Shown piece after piece: positions 9,954 through 20,487 of a stretch of DNA of 41,147 nt. How positions within the stretch are numbered: the first letter of the stretch is position 1; each line of letters begins with the position of its first letter. This stretch comes from Sphingomonadales bacterium. Its GTDB lineage: Bacteria > Pseudomonadota > Alphaproteobacteria > Sphingomonadales > Sphingomonadaceae. The translations under genes were made by a program, and so were the position numbers. The notes beneath the pieces were generated by a model. The model was not told the origin of the DNA, searched no databases, and saw only the letters and a program-made list of their open reading frames with translations. The stretch covers positions 1 through 41,147 of the forward strand of contig JAIXYC010000130.1 of the NCBI GenBank assembly GCA_027490455.1, read 5' to 3'.

Positions 9954-10525
9954 GCCAGCCGCCGCACCAGATTGGCGATTATCCCCGCCGTTACGCCCCA
10001 TATCCGCCGTTCGCCCCATTGCATATCGTAATAGCTACGCTGCTGCCCATTCCAGTTTGCCTCTTTCTTGATGGAATTGGCAGGATCAAGCAGAAACGCA
10101 AGCGGGACTTCAAACCAGTCTTCAACCTCTTGCGGATTGGGCTGGAGCTCAAGGTCGGGCGGAATGATGCCCACAACGGGTGCAATGCTGTACCCGCTGC
10201 CTGAATAATAAGTGTCGGCCACGCCGATCACCTCGACACGAGCAGGCGGTATGTTCAGCTCTTCTTCCGCCTCGCGCAATGCAGCAAAGATCGAATTTTC
10301 GTCGCTGTCATCAACCTTGCCGCCGGGAAATGCGACTTGCCCTGCATGGCTGCGCAGCCATGTCGGGCGCTGGGTGAGAATAACGCCCGGTTCAGCGCGG
10401 TCGGTTATCGGGATAAGCACTGCAGCGGCACGGTGTTGCACCGTGTCACCCAAATAGCGCTCATCCTCAATCTCGATGTCCAGCGCGGGGTCGAGCGCCT
10501 TATGAATGCGGTGTCGCCAACTCAT
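9950..10525 (-). CDS. NUDIX hydrolase, CoA pyrophosphatase-like
   Basis: 191 aa; NUDIX box GGKVDDSDENSIFAALREAEEELNI. Confidence 0.93.
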   Translation of the reverse strand: MSWRHRIHKALDPALDIEIEDERYLGDTVQHRAAAVLIPITDRAEPGVILTQRPTWLRSHAGQVAFPGGKVDDSDENSIFAALREAEEELNIPPARVEVIGVADTYYSGSGYSIAPVVGIIPPDLELQPNPQEVEDWFEVPLAFLLDPANSIKKEANWNGQQRSYYDMQWGERRIWGVTAGIIANLVRRLA

Positions 10526-11073
10526 GCAGGCGCCATCAAGCTGAATTGCGCACCTTTACTGCAGATCGTGACACCTTCGACGTCCTCGGCAAGCGCAAGG
10601 TTGGCAAGTTCGTAATAAACGGGCCGTGCGAGCTTTGCCCAAAGTCCGCCGCGTACATGCAAATAGGGCAGGCCATTGCGCATCTCGATTGCGTGGTCGG
10701 CATCTGCAAATACCAGATCGTCGCTGTTTAATCGGAACGCGAGGGTCCGATTTTTGCCTTCGCCTTCACTTTGCAGTTCAACAGCAAGGAACGGCGCATC
10801 ATCGACCGCGATAGACAGCTTTTGTTGTGGGGTGACAAGCCAGTGCTTTCCATCGGCGTCGCATAACAACAAACTCGAAAAAGCCCGGACCATTGCGGGA
10901 CGCTTGATCTCACCGCCCTGATGATACCATGTGCCATCGGCAGCGATGCGCATTTCGCTGTCGCCCGTCGCGCCGGGCCTCCAGCTTTCGACCGGCGGCA
11001 GTTTTCGCGCCGCCACAAGTTCGGCAATATCCGAAAGGCTTAGGTTCGCGAGATCAGGGGCTTCATAAGGCAT
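10522..11073 (-). CDS. DUF1285 family protein
   Basis: 183 aa; IAADGTWYHQGGEIKRPAMVRAFSSLLLCDADGKHWLVTP pattern; coupled to NUDIX and cca as often seen in alphaproteobacteria. Confidence 0.85.
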   Translation of the reverse strand: MPYEAPDLANLSLSDIAELVAARKLPPVESWRPGATGDSEMRIAADGTWYHQGGEIKRPAMVRAFSSLLLCDADGKHWLVTPQQKLSIAVDDAPFLAVELQSEGEGKNRTLAFRLNSDDLVFADADHAIEMRNGLPYLHVRGGLWAKLARPVYYELANLALAEDVEGVTICSKGAQFSLMAPA

Positions 11074-11111
11074 GGACTGGCGATACGGCTAAAGCGGACG
11101 GTCGTCAAAGC

Positions 11112-11591
11112 TTAGTGGGCTGGACCGAGCGTGCCATGTTCCGGCAAGTCCAACATTGCCGGGTTGCGCAGCAAAAGTCGGCGCGGTTCCCAAGGGCCGG
11201 GCAAAGTCCAACCCGATGTGCGTTCAGCGGTAAATCCAAATCGCCCATAATATTCAGGGTCGCCAATCATCACCATCGGTGCATCGTCCGGCTGCATTGC
11301 GTCGAGCATCAGCTGCATCAGCCGCGTTCCAATGCCGGCGTTCTGACGGTGACTGGCGACCGCGACCGGGCCGACCAAAATCAACGCAGCGTCGCCGACA
11401 CGTATCGGCGAACATTGGATGCTTCCCACCAGTTCGTCGCCGTCCAAGATACCGAGCGACAAATGGTCAATGGCGTGCATGCCCTTACGCAGCAGATAGG
11501 CGGTGCGTTGATGGCGGTCGAGGCCAAAGGCATCATCCAGCAGTGCGTCTACAACGCCAGCGGCAAGGTTCGAGAGGGCCGTTGCGTGCAT
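11112..11591 (-). CDS. GNAT family N-acetyltransferase
   Basis: 159 aa; LILVGPVAVASHRQNAGIGTRLMQLMLD acetyl-CoA motif, GDPEYYGRFGF. Confidence 0.88.
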   Translation of the reverse strand: MHATALSNLAAGVVDALLDDAFGLDRHQRTAYLLRKGMHAIDHLSLGILDGDELVGSIQCSPIRVGDAALILVGPVAVASHRQNAGIGTRLMQLMLDAMQPDDAPMVMIGDPEYYGRFGFTAERTSGWTLPGPWEPRRLLLRNPAMLDLPEHGTLGPAH

Positions 11592-11764
11592 GATTAATCA
11601 CACAAGAGGGATGTTGGACGAAACATATGCGGGCCCCCTGTCATTGCAGCCAGCATTTGTCCAATCGATTATCGATGATGTTAACATATCATCTTGGCAA
11701 ATTGCGTTTGGCCGGAACATCGTTTAGCTTGGTCCGGTTACAAAAATGCAGCGCAGGAGAGAAT

Positions 11765-12625
11765 ATGGTGAACGAGCAAGACATTCCTCATGAGACCATG
11801 AATGCGCAAACGCCTCCGGCATCCGCGCAACAGGGTGACACAGTTCGTAAGTCGGTCGATTATTGGGGCTATATTGTCCTAGCCGCCGGCGTTGGCGCGC
11901 TCTTGTGGGGGCTTGTGTCGGCCGTTGGAACCGGTCGGGGCTATTGGGAATACACGTCGGGATTAAAGGGCGTGGCTGGGGCGTTTTTGCTGGGCCTTGT
12001 CGCGATATTGATCGGCGCAGTGCAAGGCTGGCGCACGCGTAAAGCCATCAACCCGCCGCGGCGTGCGCGTCGATGGGGAGGTATGGTTGTTGCGCTTGCA
12101 TATGTTGGGTGGGTTGGAACATTTTTGATATCGGCGTTGACCGTGCCTGCGATCCACGATGTCTCAACGGATTTGGCAGACCCCCCGGCATTTCAGACCT
12201 TGACCTTGCGCGCCGACAACCTCGACAATATTCCCGGCGCTGATGATAAAGATATGAGGGGCCTTACACCTCTGCAACGTTGGGCACTGGTGCACCAAAA
12301 AGCTTATGGCGATATTCGCTCGGTACGCAGTAATGACCCGGTTCCCGTGGTTATCGCCAAGGCGGAACGCCTTGCCAAAGCACGCGGTTGGGACCTTGCT
12401 ATATCGTTACTTGAAGAAGGGCACCTTGAGGCAACCGAGACCAGCGCATTCTTTCGGTTTAAGGATGATGTGGTGCTGCGCGTTCGTCCCTCTGAAACCG
12501 GCGAGGGCAGCATTGTCGATATGCGATCGGTCAGCAGGGTCGGGATAAGCGATCTGGGTATGAATGCAAAGCGCGTTCGGTCGTTTCTTGCGGACCTAAC
12601 AGGAACAGTAACGGCGGCGCCTTAA
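11765..12625 (+). CDS. DUF1499 family membrane protein
   Basis: Start at ATG 11765 (MVNEQD) after GGAGAG; three hydrophobic helices, then the DUF1499-like region RSNDPVPVVIAKAERLAKARGWDLA...FRFKDDVVLRVRP. Confidence 0.8.
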   Translation: MVNEQDIPHETMNAQTPPASAQQGDTVRKSVDYWGYIVLAAGVGALLWGLVSAVGTGRGYWEYTSGLKGVAGAFLLGLVAILIGAVQGWRTRKAINPPRRARRWGGMVVALAYVGWVGTFLISALTVPAIHDVSTDLADPPAFQTLTLRADNLDNIPGADDKDMRGLTPLQRWALVHQKAYGDIRSVRSNDPVPVVIAKAERLAKARGWDLAISLLEEGHLEATETSAFFRFKDDVVLRVRPSETGEGSIVDMRSVSRVGISDLGMNAKRVRSFLADLTGTVTAAP

Positions 12626-12633
12626 GCGCCGCC
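12613..12633. terminator. GC-rich hairpin between convergent genes, possibly bidirectional
   Basis: GGCGGCGC-cttaa-GCGCCGCC, perfect 8-bp stem containing the upstream stop codon; no clear U-tract. Confidence 0.45.
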
Positions 12634-12640
12634 GCACGGT

Positions 12641-13774
12641 TTACTTCTTTGGCGTAAGCTTCAGCAGGCGGCCCTGTGATCCGGCACGCTCGTCCTCAAG
12701 CAGCCAGATGGCGCCGTCTGGACCCTGTTCGACTTCACGAATGCGGGCGTCCATATTCCATTGGTCAGCCTTGGTCGCGTTCTCGCCATCCAATTTTACG
12801 CGGACCAACGCTTTTGCGCCAAGGCCGCCGATAAATGCGCTGCCCTTCCATTCCTTGAACATATTGCCCGAATAAATCATCAGGCCGCCGGGCGAAATCG
12901 CAGGGTTCCAGGATAGCTTCGGCGCTTCAAAACCATCGCCCGCAGAATGGTCGGGTATGTCGCGGCCGTCATAATGATTGCCGTTGGACACGGTGGGATA
13001 GCCATAATTGGCGGCTTTCCTGACAAGGTTTAGCTCGTCGCCACCTGCAGGTCCCATTTCCTGGTTCCACAAATGTCCCTGCGCATCAAAGGCGATGCCC
13101 AGCGGATTGCGGTGTCCATAGGACCAAATTTGCGATTTCACGCGGCCTTGGTCGTAAAACGGATTGTCCGATGGCACCATACCGCCATCGGTCAGACGGA
13201 CGATTTTGCCGAGATTTTGGTTGAAATCTTGGGCAGGATCGAATTTCTGGCGGTCACCGCTGCTGATGTACAGCATGCCATCAGGCCCAAATGCCAAACG
13301 GTGTCCAAAGTGGCCTTGGCCCGAAACCTTTGGTTCCTGACGCCAGATCACCTGAACGTCGGATAATGTCGGCGCGTTACCTGAAAGATCGAGCTTGCCG
13401 CGCGCGACAGCCGCGCCAAACCCGCCTTCGCCTGCTTCGGCAAAGCTGATATAAACGAACTTGTTATTCGCAAAGTCGGGATGGAGAATGACATCACCAA
13501 GTCCGCCTTGCCCGCCATAGGCGACTGCGGGCACGCCCGTGACGTCGACAGCTGCGCTGTCCTTTTTCCAAAGCTTCAGCTTACCCTTCTTCTCCGTCAC
13601 TAGCGCATATGGCGTGCCGGGAACGAACGTCATCGCCCAAGGCTCTTCAAAGTCTGCCATCACCGTGACATCGAACGGTTGCGATGCATTATCGGTGGGC
13701 GCTGCATCACTTACGGATGGCTGGCAGGCCGCTGCCAAAAAAGACGCGCCAATTAGGAATGATAATTTCGACAT
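12641..13774 (-). CDS. PQQ-dependent sugar (aldose) dehydrogenase-like lipoprotein
   Basis: Start at MSKLSFLIG (13774) preceded by GAGGAGCAC; lipobox LAAAC; GQGGLGDVILHPDF, GHRNPLGIAFD, LWNQEMGPAGGDELNLV typical of the soluble glucose/aldose dehydrogenase family. Confidence 0.9.
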   Translation of the reverse strand: MSKLSFLIGASFLAAACQPSVSDAAPTDNASQPFDVTVMADFEEPWAMTFVPGTPYALVTEKKGKLKLWKKDSAAVDVTGVPAVAYGGQGGLGDVILHPDFANNKFVYISFAEAGEGGFGAAVARGKLDLSGNAPTLSDVQVIWRQEPKVSGQGHFGHRLAFGPDGMLYISSGDRQKFDPAQDFNQNLGKIVRLTDGGMVPSDNPFYDQGRVKSQIWSYGHRNPLGIAFDAQGHLWNQEMGPAGGDELNLVRKAANYGYPTVSNGNHYDGRDIPDHSAGDGFEAPKLSWNPAISPGGLMIYSGNMFKEWKGSAFIGGLGAKALVRVKLDGENATKADQWNMDARIREVEQGPDGAIWLLEDERAGSQGRLLKLTPKK

Positions 13775-13826
13775 GTATACGTGCTCCTCAAATATCCGCT
13801 TAACGCAGTTGGGTACTGACCGGTGG

Positions 13827-13868
13827 ATATGCAAGAGGCTTGCATATAAGAGAGTTCCGCGCTATACG
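13827..13868 (+). promoter_or_regulatory. Predicted promoter of the rimP operon with a perfect 21-bp palindrome over the -35
   Basis: TTGCAT (13840-13845)-17 nt-TATACG (13863-13868); ATATGCAAG-agg-CTTGCATAT at 13827-13847. Confidence 0.45.
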
Positions 13869-13934
13869 GCTGTCATCCTTACATTGTGAGAACTTGGAAG
13901 GGCTAGCTCCACTCGGTGCTGGCAGCCAGAAGCT

Positions 13935-14522
13935 TTGCATGCCGTTCAAGAAAGACTGAATTTGCCTGACCTCAATACACTGACCGCGTTGATCGCACCC
14001 GAAGCAGAAGCGCTCGGCTTTGCGCTGGTGCGGGTCGCGTGGTTTGAAACCGGCGGGCAGGGCAGCGACGAGCCAACCTTGCAGGTGATGGCCGAGCGTC
14101 CCGATACGCGGCAGCTTGGTATCGACGACTGCGCGGCGTTGTCGCATCGTATATCCGACAAATTTGATGAGCTTGACCCAATTGTCGAAGCGTACAGGCT
14201 TGAGGTTAGCTCGCCCGGCATTGACCGCCCATTGACCCGTCTTGCCGATTTTACCGACTGGGCAGGCCATGAGGTTAAGGTTGAGCTGGCCGAACCAATG
14301 GACGGCCGCAAGAATATCCGTGGCGATATTGTTGGCGTCGACGGTGACAATATTCATGTCGATGACCGCAAATCCGGCCGACTGACATTCGCCTTTTCCA
14401 ATATGGGCAGCGCCAAGCTGCTCTTGACAGACCGCCTGATTGCGTCGACTGCCCCCATCAACAGCGATGGGGCCGACGAAGTTGAGGCAGACCCCATTCA
14501 CGACGAAGCACAGGAAGACTAA
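13935..14522 (+). CDS. rimP: Ribosome maturation factor RimP
   Basis: 195 aa; DDCAALSHRISDKFDELDPI...YRLEVSSPGIDRPLTRLADF; TTG start; directly upstream of nusA. Confidence 0.93.
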   Translation: MHAVQERLNLPDLNTLTALIAPEAEALGFALVRVAWFETGGQGSDEPTLQVMAERPDTRQLGIDDCAALSHRISDKFDELDPIVEAYRLEVSSPGIDRPLTRLADFTDWAGHEVKVELAEPMDGRKNIRGDIVGVDGDNIHVDDRKSGRLTFAFSNMGSAKLLLTDRLIASTAPINSDGADEVEADPIHDEAQED

Positions 14523-14526
14523 GAAC

Positions 14527-16170
14527 ATGGCTAACACGATTGCCGCGAACAAGGCTGAATTGCTTGCAATTGCCAATGCGGTTGCTGCCGAAAAGATGAT
14601 CGACAAGGCTATTGTCATTGAGGCGTTGGAAGAAGCCATCCAGCGCGCTGCCCGTGCACGTTATGGCGCGGAAAATGACATTCGCGCGAAATTGGATACG
14701 CAGACCGGCGATCTTCGCCTGTGGCGCGTCGTTGAGGTTGTTGAAAATGTCGAAGATTACTTCAAGCAAGTTGACCTGAAGCAAGCAGACAAGTTGCAAA
14801 AGGGCGCCGTTGTTGGCGACTTTATCGTCGATCCGCTGCCAGCTGTTGATCTGGGCCGTATCGATGCGCAGTCCGCAAAGCAGGTTATCTTCCAAAAGGT
14901 GCGCGATGCAGAGCGTGAGCGCCAGTTTGAAGAGTTTAAGGACCGCACCGGTGAAATCATCACTGGCGTCGTAAAGTCGGTTGAGTTCGGCCATGTCGTT
15001 GTTGACCTTGGCCGTGCTGAAGGCGTTATCCGCCGTGACCAGCAAATCCCGCGCGAAGTTGTCCGTGGTGGTGACCGCGTCCGTGCCCTGATCATGAAGG
15101 TGCAGCGCGAAAATCGTGGCCCGCAAATCCTGTTGAGCCGTGCGCATCCTGACTTCATGAAGAAGCTGTTTGCGCAGGAAGTCCCTGAAATTTACGACGG
15201 CGTTATCGAAATCAAGGCTGCCGCACGTGACCCCGGCAGCCGCGCCAAAATTGGTGTTATCAGCCACGACAGCAGCATCGATCCGGTCGGCGCATGCGTC
15301 GGTATGAAGGGCAGCCGCGTTCAGGCCGTCGTTCAGGAAATGCAGGGCGAGAAAATCGACATCATTCCATGGTCGGAAGATACCGCGACGTTCATCGTGA
15401 ACGCGCTGCAGCCTGCGACTGTGAGCCGCGTTGTCATCGACGAAGAAGAAGGCCGCATCGAAGTTGTCGTTCCTGACGATCAGTTGAGCCTTGCCATTGG
15501 TCGTCGTGGCCAGAATGTCCGCTTGGCTTCGCAGCTGACCGGCCGTGGCATCGACATCATGACCGAAGCGGAATCGAACGAAAAGCGTCAGAAAGAATTC
15601 GTTGAGCGTTCGGAAATGTTCCAGCAAGAGCTGGATGTGGACGAAACCTTGGCGCAGCTTCTGGTTGCTGAAGGCTTTAGCGAACTTGAAGAAGTAGCTT
15701 ATGTCGATCCGTCCGAAATCGCTGCCATCGAAGGCTTCGACGAAGGTCTGGCGGAAGAGCTTCAGAGCCGCGCACAAGAAGCGCTGGATCGCCGTGAGGA
15801 AGCCAACCGGACTGAGCGTCGTGAACTGGGTGTTGAAGACGCACTGGCGGAACTGCCCATTCTGACCGAAGCGATGCTCGTCGTACTGGGTAAGGCCGGC
15901 ATCAAGACGCTGGATGATCTTGCTGACTTGGCGACTGACGAACTGATCCAAAAGGCACGTGAGCCACGCCGCAACGAACGTAGCGATCGCGAAATGCGCC
16001 GCAATCGTTCGGAAGATAAGGCTGGCGTTTTGGCGGTGTTCGGATTGTCTGAAGAACAAGGCAATGAAATCATCATGGCCGCACGCGCACACTGGTTCGA
16101 CGACGAAGACAGCGCGCCAGCTTCGGATATCATAGAGGAGGACGCGGTTGCAGCGGACGACTCCCAATGA
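14527..16170 (+). CDS. nusA: Transcription termination/antitermination factor NusA
   Basis: MANTIAANKAELLAIANAVAAEKMIDKAIVIEALEEAIQRAARARYG; S1/KH region DPVGACVGMKGSRVQAVVQEMQGEKIDIIPWSED. Confidence 0.97.
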   Translation: MANTIAANKAELLAIANAVAAEKMIDKAIVIEALEEAIQRAARARYGAENDIRAKLDTQTGDLRLWRVVEVVENVEDYFKQVDLKQADKLQKGAVVGDFIVDPLPAVDLGRIDAQSAKQVIFQKVRDAERERQFEEFKDRTGEIITGVVKSVEFGHVVVDLGRAEGVIRRDQQIPREVVRGGDRVRALIMKVQRENRGPQILLSRAHPDFMKKLFAQEVPEIYDGVIEIKAAARDPGSRAKIGVISHDSSIDPVGACVGMKGSRVQAVVQEMQGEKIDIIPWSEDTATFIVNALQPATVSRVVIDEEEGRIEVVVPDDQLSLAIGRRGQNVRLASQLTGRGIDIMTEAESNEKRQKEFVERSEMFQQELDVDETLAQLLVAEGFSELEEVAYVDPSEIAAIEGFDEGLAEELQSRAQEALDRREEANRTERRELGVEDALAELPILTEAMLVVLGKAGIKTLDDLADLATDELIQKAREPRRNERSDREMRRNRSEDKAGVLAVFGLSEEQGNEIIMAARAHWFDDEDSAPASDIIEEDAVAADDSQ

Positions 16171-16858
16171 GAACCGACACTCCCCAATAAGGAAGTGCAT
16201 ATTGTCAGGTGAGCATGGGACTCGTGCCCAGCTCATCCGGCTTGCCCTCGGCCCCGATGGAAGCATCGCGCCTGATCTGTTTGCCAAGGCCCCGGGCCGT
16301 GGCGCGTGGATTGGTGTATCCGGCGAAGAACTGACGAAGGCGCAGGAAAAGGGCAAGCTTGCCGGCTTGCTGCGCCGCGCCTTTAAAACCGACAAGATTG
16401 ACATCATTGATGACCTGAGCGGGCGCATTGACCGAGGCCTTGAAAAGGCTTTTCTCGACCGGCTTGGGTTGGAAGCGCGGGCAGGGCACCTTATCTTGGG
16501 TGCCGAGAAGATCGATTCTGCATCGCGCAGCGGGCAAGTTCGTTTACTTCTGCATGCTTCCGATGCCAGCGCCGACGGCAGTGGCAAGCGCGACCAAGCG
16601 TGGCGCGTTGGTGAAGATGCCGAAGGGACCGGAAAGGGTGGCCTGAAGCTGCCCGTCGACCGTGACGCATTGTCTGGAGCGCTTGGACGGTCAAATGCCG
16701 TTCATGTCGCATTGATTGACCAAAAAGCGGCAGATAGGGTGATGCATCATCTTGGACGCTGGCTAAATTTCAAAGGATGCAGTAATGCGCCCCTCGATTC
16801 CGCAACTTCGGTTGCGGACGTGCGGGGCCATATTTCTGACGTCTCCGCAATTGATTGA
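16148..16858 (+). CDS. YlxR/DUF448 family RNA-binding protein
   Basis: RKCILSGEHGTRAQLIRLALGPDGSIAPDLFAKAPGRGAWIGVS; between nusA and infB; TTG start overlapping the nusA end (start uncertain). Confidence 0.88.
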   Translation: MQRTTPNENRHSPIRKCILSGEHGTRAQLIRLALGPDGSIAPDLFAKAPGRGAWIGVSGEELTKAQEKGKLAGLLRRAFKTDKIDIIDDLSGRIDRGLEKAFLDRLGLEARAGHLILGAEKIDSASRSGQVRLLLHASDASADGSGKRDQAWRVGEDAEGTGKGGLKLPVDRDALSGALGRSNAVHVALIDQKAADRVMHHLGRWLNFKGCSNAPLDSATSVADVRGHISDVSAID

Positions 16859-16879
16859 GTAAGGACGGGTTCTGTTTCG

Positions 16880-19414
16880 ATGAGTGATGATACCAACAAT
16901 AAACCGACATTAACGCGCAAGCCGCTCACTTTGAGCCGCTCGCTCGAGTCCGGTGAAGTCAAACAGACCTTTAGCCATGGCCGCACAAATAAAGTTGTTG
17001 TCGAGGTTAAGCGCAAGAAGCTTGTCGGTAAGCCCGGTTACGCGCCAGAGGCTGAAGTAGCCGCGCCACCTCCTCCTCCGACACCACCCGCTGCGCCTGT
17101 CGCGGCCGCACCTGCGCCGGCTCCGGCTGCACCAGCGCCGCGTCCGACGGGCAATGACATGCTGAGCCGCCAAGAGCGTCAGGCAAAGCTGCTTCGCGAA
17201 GCTGAAGAAGCGCGTTTGGCCATGCTGGAAGAAAGCAGCCGCCGGGAAGCCGAGCAGCGTGCACAGCGCACCGAAGAGGAGCGCCAGCGCGCGCAAGCCA
17301 ATCGTGAGGAAGCCGCCGCTCCACCACCGCCGCCAGCCGCTGTAGCGCCTGTTGAGCCTGAAATATTTGAACCTGTTGCTGAAGAAATCAACAACGATGG
17401 CGCAGCGCCTGCGCCGCGTCGCTTTACACCCGTTGAAGCGCCTAAGCGCCCAGAGCGCGAGCGTGAAGAGATCAAAAAAGCGCCGCATCGCCCAACGCGC
17501 GGTGCAGCGGATGATCGCCGTCAGTCGGGCAAGCTGACCGTTACCCGCGCGCTTGAGGGCGATGATGGTGCCCGTGCACGTTCACTCGCTGCGCTGAAGC
17601 GTGCGCGTGAAAAGGAAAAGCGTTTGCATGGCGGTGGTAACCGTCAGGCACAGGTCAAGCAGACCCGTGACGTCGTTGTCCCTGAAACAATTACCGTTCA
17701 GGAACTGGCCAACCGTATGGCGGAAAAGGGCAGTGACCTGGTCAAGGCACTGTTCAAAATGGGCATGCCCGTCACCATCAATGAGACCATCGACCAAGAT
17801 ACGGCGGAATTGCTCGTCGAAGAGTTTGGCCACAACATCACCCGCGTTTCCGACGCTGACGTTGACATCGTTCATGACGAAGATGTTGATGCCCCAGAAA
17901 CGCTGAAGGCGCGTCCGCCCGTTGTTACAGTTATGGGCCATGTCGACCATGGTAAGACATCGCTGCTTGACGCCTTGCGCGGCGCAAATGTCGTATCGGG
18001 TGAAGCTGGCGGTATTACGCAGCATATCGGTGCATATCAGGTGAAGACAAAGGATGGCTCGCTCATCACTTTCCTCGATACACCGGGCCATGAAGCGTTC
18101 ACGCAAATGCGTCAGCGCGGTGCGTCCGTCACCGATATCGTCATTCTGGTGGTTGCTGCTGATGACGGCCTTATGCCGCAGACGATTGAAGCCATTAAGC
18201 ATGCCAAGGCAGCCAATGTGCCGATGATTGTTGCGATCAACAAGATCGACAAGGAAGGCGCCAACCCACAGAAGGTGCGTGAGCGTTTGCTTGAACATGA
18301 AGTCGTTGTCGAAGCGATGGGCGGCGATGTTCAGGATGTGGAAGTTTCCGCGCTCAAGAAAACCGGCTTGGACGATCTGCTCGACAAGTTGGCACTTCAG
18401 GCTGAAGTTATGGAGCTCAAGTCCAACCCTGATCGCGCGGCGGAAGCCGTTGTGGTCGAGGCACAGCTTGATAAGGGCCGCGGCGCAGTTGCGACCGTGT
18501 TGGTAAAGCGCGGCACGTTGAAGCGTGGCGACATCTTTGTTGTTGGCGCAGAAAGCGGCAAGGTCCGCGCGTTGATTAATGACAAGGGTCAGCAGGTGCC
18601 CGAAGCAGGCCCGGCAACGCCGGTCGAAGTGCTCGGCCTGACCGGTGTGCCATCTGCTGGTGACGTTCTGACCGTCGTGGAAAACGAAGCGCGTGCCCGC
18701 GAAGTTGCCCTGTATCGTAAGGAACAGTCAACGAAGGTGCGCACCGCGCAAGTCACGCCAAATCTTGAAAACCTGTTTGACAATTTGTCCGCCACGCGGG
18801 CGAAGGAATATCCTGTCGTCATCAAGGGCGATGTGCAGGGTTCGGTCGAAGCAATTGTCACTGCGCTCAACAACATCTCCACAGACGAGATCAAGGTGCG
18901 CGTTCTGTTGGCTGGCGTTGGCGGTATTACGGAATCGGATATGCTGCTTGCTGCTGCGTCCAATGCGCCGCTGATCGGCTTTAACGTGCGTCCGAACAGC
19001 AAGGCTGCGGCGCTTGCGAAGCGTGACCGGGTCCGGTTGAAATATTTCGATGTGATTTATCATCTGACGGCAGACATCGCCAAGGAAATGGCGGGCGAGC
19101 TTGGTCCGGAAATCATCGAAACCGTCGTCGGACGTGCAGAGGTCAAGGACGTGTTCAAGTCCGGCAAGCGCGACAAGGCCGCTGGTTTGCTGGTCACCGA
19201 AGGCATCATCAAAAAGGGCCTTCATGCACGTCTTACCCGCGAAGACGTCATCGTGTCGAAAACCACGATTGCCTCGCTCCGCCGGTTCAAGGACAATATC
19301 GACGAAGTGCGTGCTGGTCTCGAATGTGGTGTCGTGTTGGCGGATACCAACGACGTCAAGGCAGGCGATATGCTCGAGGTCTTTGAAGTCGAGGAACGTG
19401 AACGGACGTTGTGA
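16880..19414 (+). CDS. infB: Translation initiation factor IF-2
   Basis: 844 aa; [39 protein letters not shown]; Pro/Ala-rich N-terminal region. Confidence 0.98.
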   Translation: MSDDTNNKPTLTRKPLTLSRSLESGEVKQTFSHGRTNKVVVEVKRKKLVGKPGYAPEAEVAAPPPPPTPPAAPVAAAPAPAPAAPAPRPTGNDMLSRQERQAKLLREAEEARLAMLEESSRREAEQRAQRTEEERQRAQANREEAAAPPPPPAAVAPVEPEIFEPVAEEINNDGAAPAPRRFTPVEAPKRPEREREEIKKAPHRPTRGAADDRRQSGKLTVTRALEGDDGARARSLAALKRAREKEKRLHGGGNRQAQVKQTRDVVVPETITVQELANRMAEKGSDLVKALFKMGMPVTINETIDQDTAELLVEEFGHNITRVSDADVDIVHDEDVDAPETLKARPPVVTVMGHVDHGKTSLLDALRGANVVSGEAGGITQHIGAYQVKTKDGSLITFLDTPGHEAFTQMRQRGASVTDIVILVVAADDGLMPQTIEAIKHAKAANVPMIVAINKIDKEGANPQKVRERLLEHEVVVEAMGGDVQDVEVSALKKTGLDDLLDKLALQAEVMELKSNPDRAAEAVVVEAQLDKGRGAVATVLVKRGTLKRGDIFVVGAESGKVRALINDKGQQVPEAGPATPVEVLGLTGVPSAGDVLTVVENEARAREVALYRKEQSTKVRTAQVTPNLENLFDNLSATRAKEYPVVIKGDVQGSVEAIVTALNNISTDEIKVRVLLAGVGGITESDMLLAAASNAPLIGFNVRPNSKAAALAKRDRVRLKYFDVIYHLTADIAKEMAGELGPEIIETVVGRAEVKDVFKSGKRDKAAGLLVTEGIIKKGLHARLTREDVIVSKTTIASLRRFKDNIDEVRAGLECGVVLADTNDVKAGDMLEVFEVEERERTL

Positions 19415-19443
19415 GCTTAGCTCGAACCTGAAAGGGGAGCTGT

Positions 19444-19863
19444 ATGGCCAAACATAACGACACTGGTACCGAGGGCCGTTCTGTGCGGTTGCTGCGCGTA
19501 GGCGAACAATTCCGGCACATATTGTCGGAACTGCTCGCGCGTGGCGAAGTGCATGATGATGTGCTTAACAGCCACAGCGTCAGCGTGACCGAAGTGCGCA
19601 TGTCCCCGGATTTGCGCCATGCAACGGCATTCATTAAGCCGCTGCTGGGGGCAAATGAAGAAAAGGTGCTGAAGGCACTGCGCACCAATACGGCGTTTTT
19701 TCAAAAGGAAGTCGCCTCGCGGGTGAGCATGAAATATGCGGCGAAGCTGAAATTTCTGGCCGACTATAGCTTCGACCAAGCCACACATATTGAAGGCTTA
19801 TTGGCGCAGCCCAAGGTCCAGCAGGACCTGACCGATGATGCGGACGGCGACGACGCAGAATAA
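19444..19863 (+). CDS. rbfA: 30S ribosome-binding factor RbfA
   Basis: 139 aa; [27 protein letters not shown]...[18 protein letters not shown]. Confidence 0.95.
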   Translation: MAKHNDTGTEGRSVRLLRVGEQFRHILSELLARGEVHDDVLNSHSVSVTEVRMSPDLRHATAFIKPLLGANEEKVLKALRTNTAFFQKEVASRVSMKYAAKLKFLADYSFDQATHIEGLLAQPKVQQDLTDDADGDDAE

Positions 19864-20444
19864 TGGCCAAGCTATATTTCTACTACGCGTCGATGAACGC
19901 CGGCAAATCGACGACATTACTGCAGGCGGCATTCAATTATGGCGAGCGCGGTATGCAGGTGATGCTGTGGACCGCCGCTATTGATGACCGCCCGGGTTTC
20001 GGCGCCATCAGCTCGCGCATTGGCCTTGCCGGTCATGCGAGCCGGTTTGAAAGCGACACGGACATCGAAAACGCAGTTCTCAATAAGCATGCAGAGACAC
20101 CGCTCGCGTGTGTGCTGATCGATGAAGCGCAGTTTTTGACCAAGCAGCAGGTTTGGCAGGCGGCAAGCTTAGCCGACAAGGCCGGTATTCCGGTCGTTTG
20201 CTATGGCTTGCGCACGGATTTTCAGGGTGAACTGTTCCCCGGCTCCGCTGCATTGCTCGGCATCGCGGACAGCCTGGTTGAATTAAAGGGCGTGTGTGAC
20301 TGCGGCCGCAAAGCGACGATGAATTTGCGCGTCGATGAGACCGGCAAAGCCGTTGTTGATGGCGCACAAACTGAAATTGGCGGCGATGATCGTTACGTTG
20401 CGATGTGCCGAAAGCATTTTAACGAGGCGCGCGGCTTAGGCTGA
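19863..20444 (+). CDS. tdk: Thymidine kinase (type II)
   Basis: 193 aa; P-loop MNAGKSTTLLQAAFNYGERGM, VLIDEAQFL, CYGLRTDFQGELFPGS, CDCGRKA; start overlaps the rbfA stop (TAATG). Confidence 0.95.
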   Translation: MAKLYFYYASMNAGKSTTLLQAAFNYGERGMQVMLWTAAIDDRPGFGAISSRIGLAGHASRFESDTDIENAVLNKHAETPLACVLIDEAQFLTKQQVWQAASLADKAGIPVVCYGLRTDFQGELFPGSAALLGIADSLVELKGVCDCGRKATMNLRVDETGKAVVDGAQTEIGGDDRYVAMCRKHFNEARGLG

Positions 20445-20487
20445 CTTTTTATGTGCCGTTCATCAAGAAAGGCATATCGTCTGGCCT

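Noticed and set aside
11664-11690. ATCGAT direct repeats and ATGTTAACAT palindrome upstream of the DUF1499 gene
   Set aside because: Short motifs in a small AT-rich spacer; no promoter geometry or repetition strong enough to claim an operator.
14458-16587. 709-aa open frame antisense to nusA and ylxR
   Set aside because: Overlaps well-supported conserved genes; composition looks like antisense of biased codons; no recognisable domain. Long antisense ORFs are expected from the codon usage.
17050-17350. Low-complexity Pro/Ala/Glu-rich stretch in infB
   Set aside because: Variable IF-2 N-terminal regions are commonly like this; not unusual.
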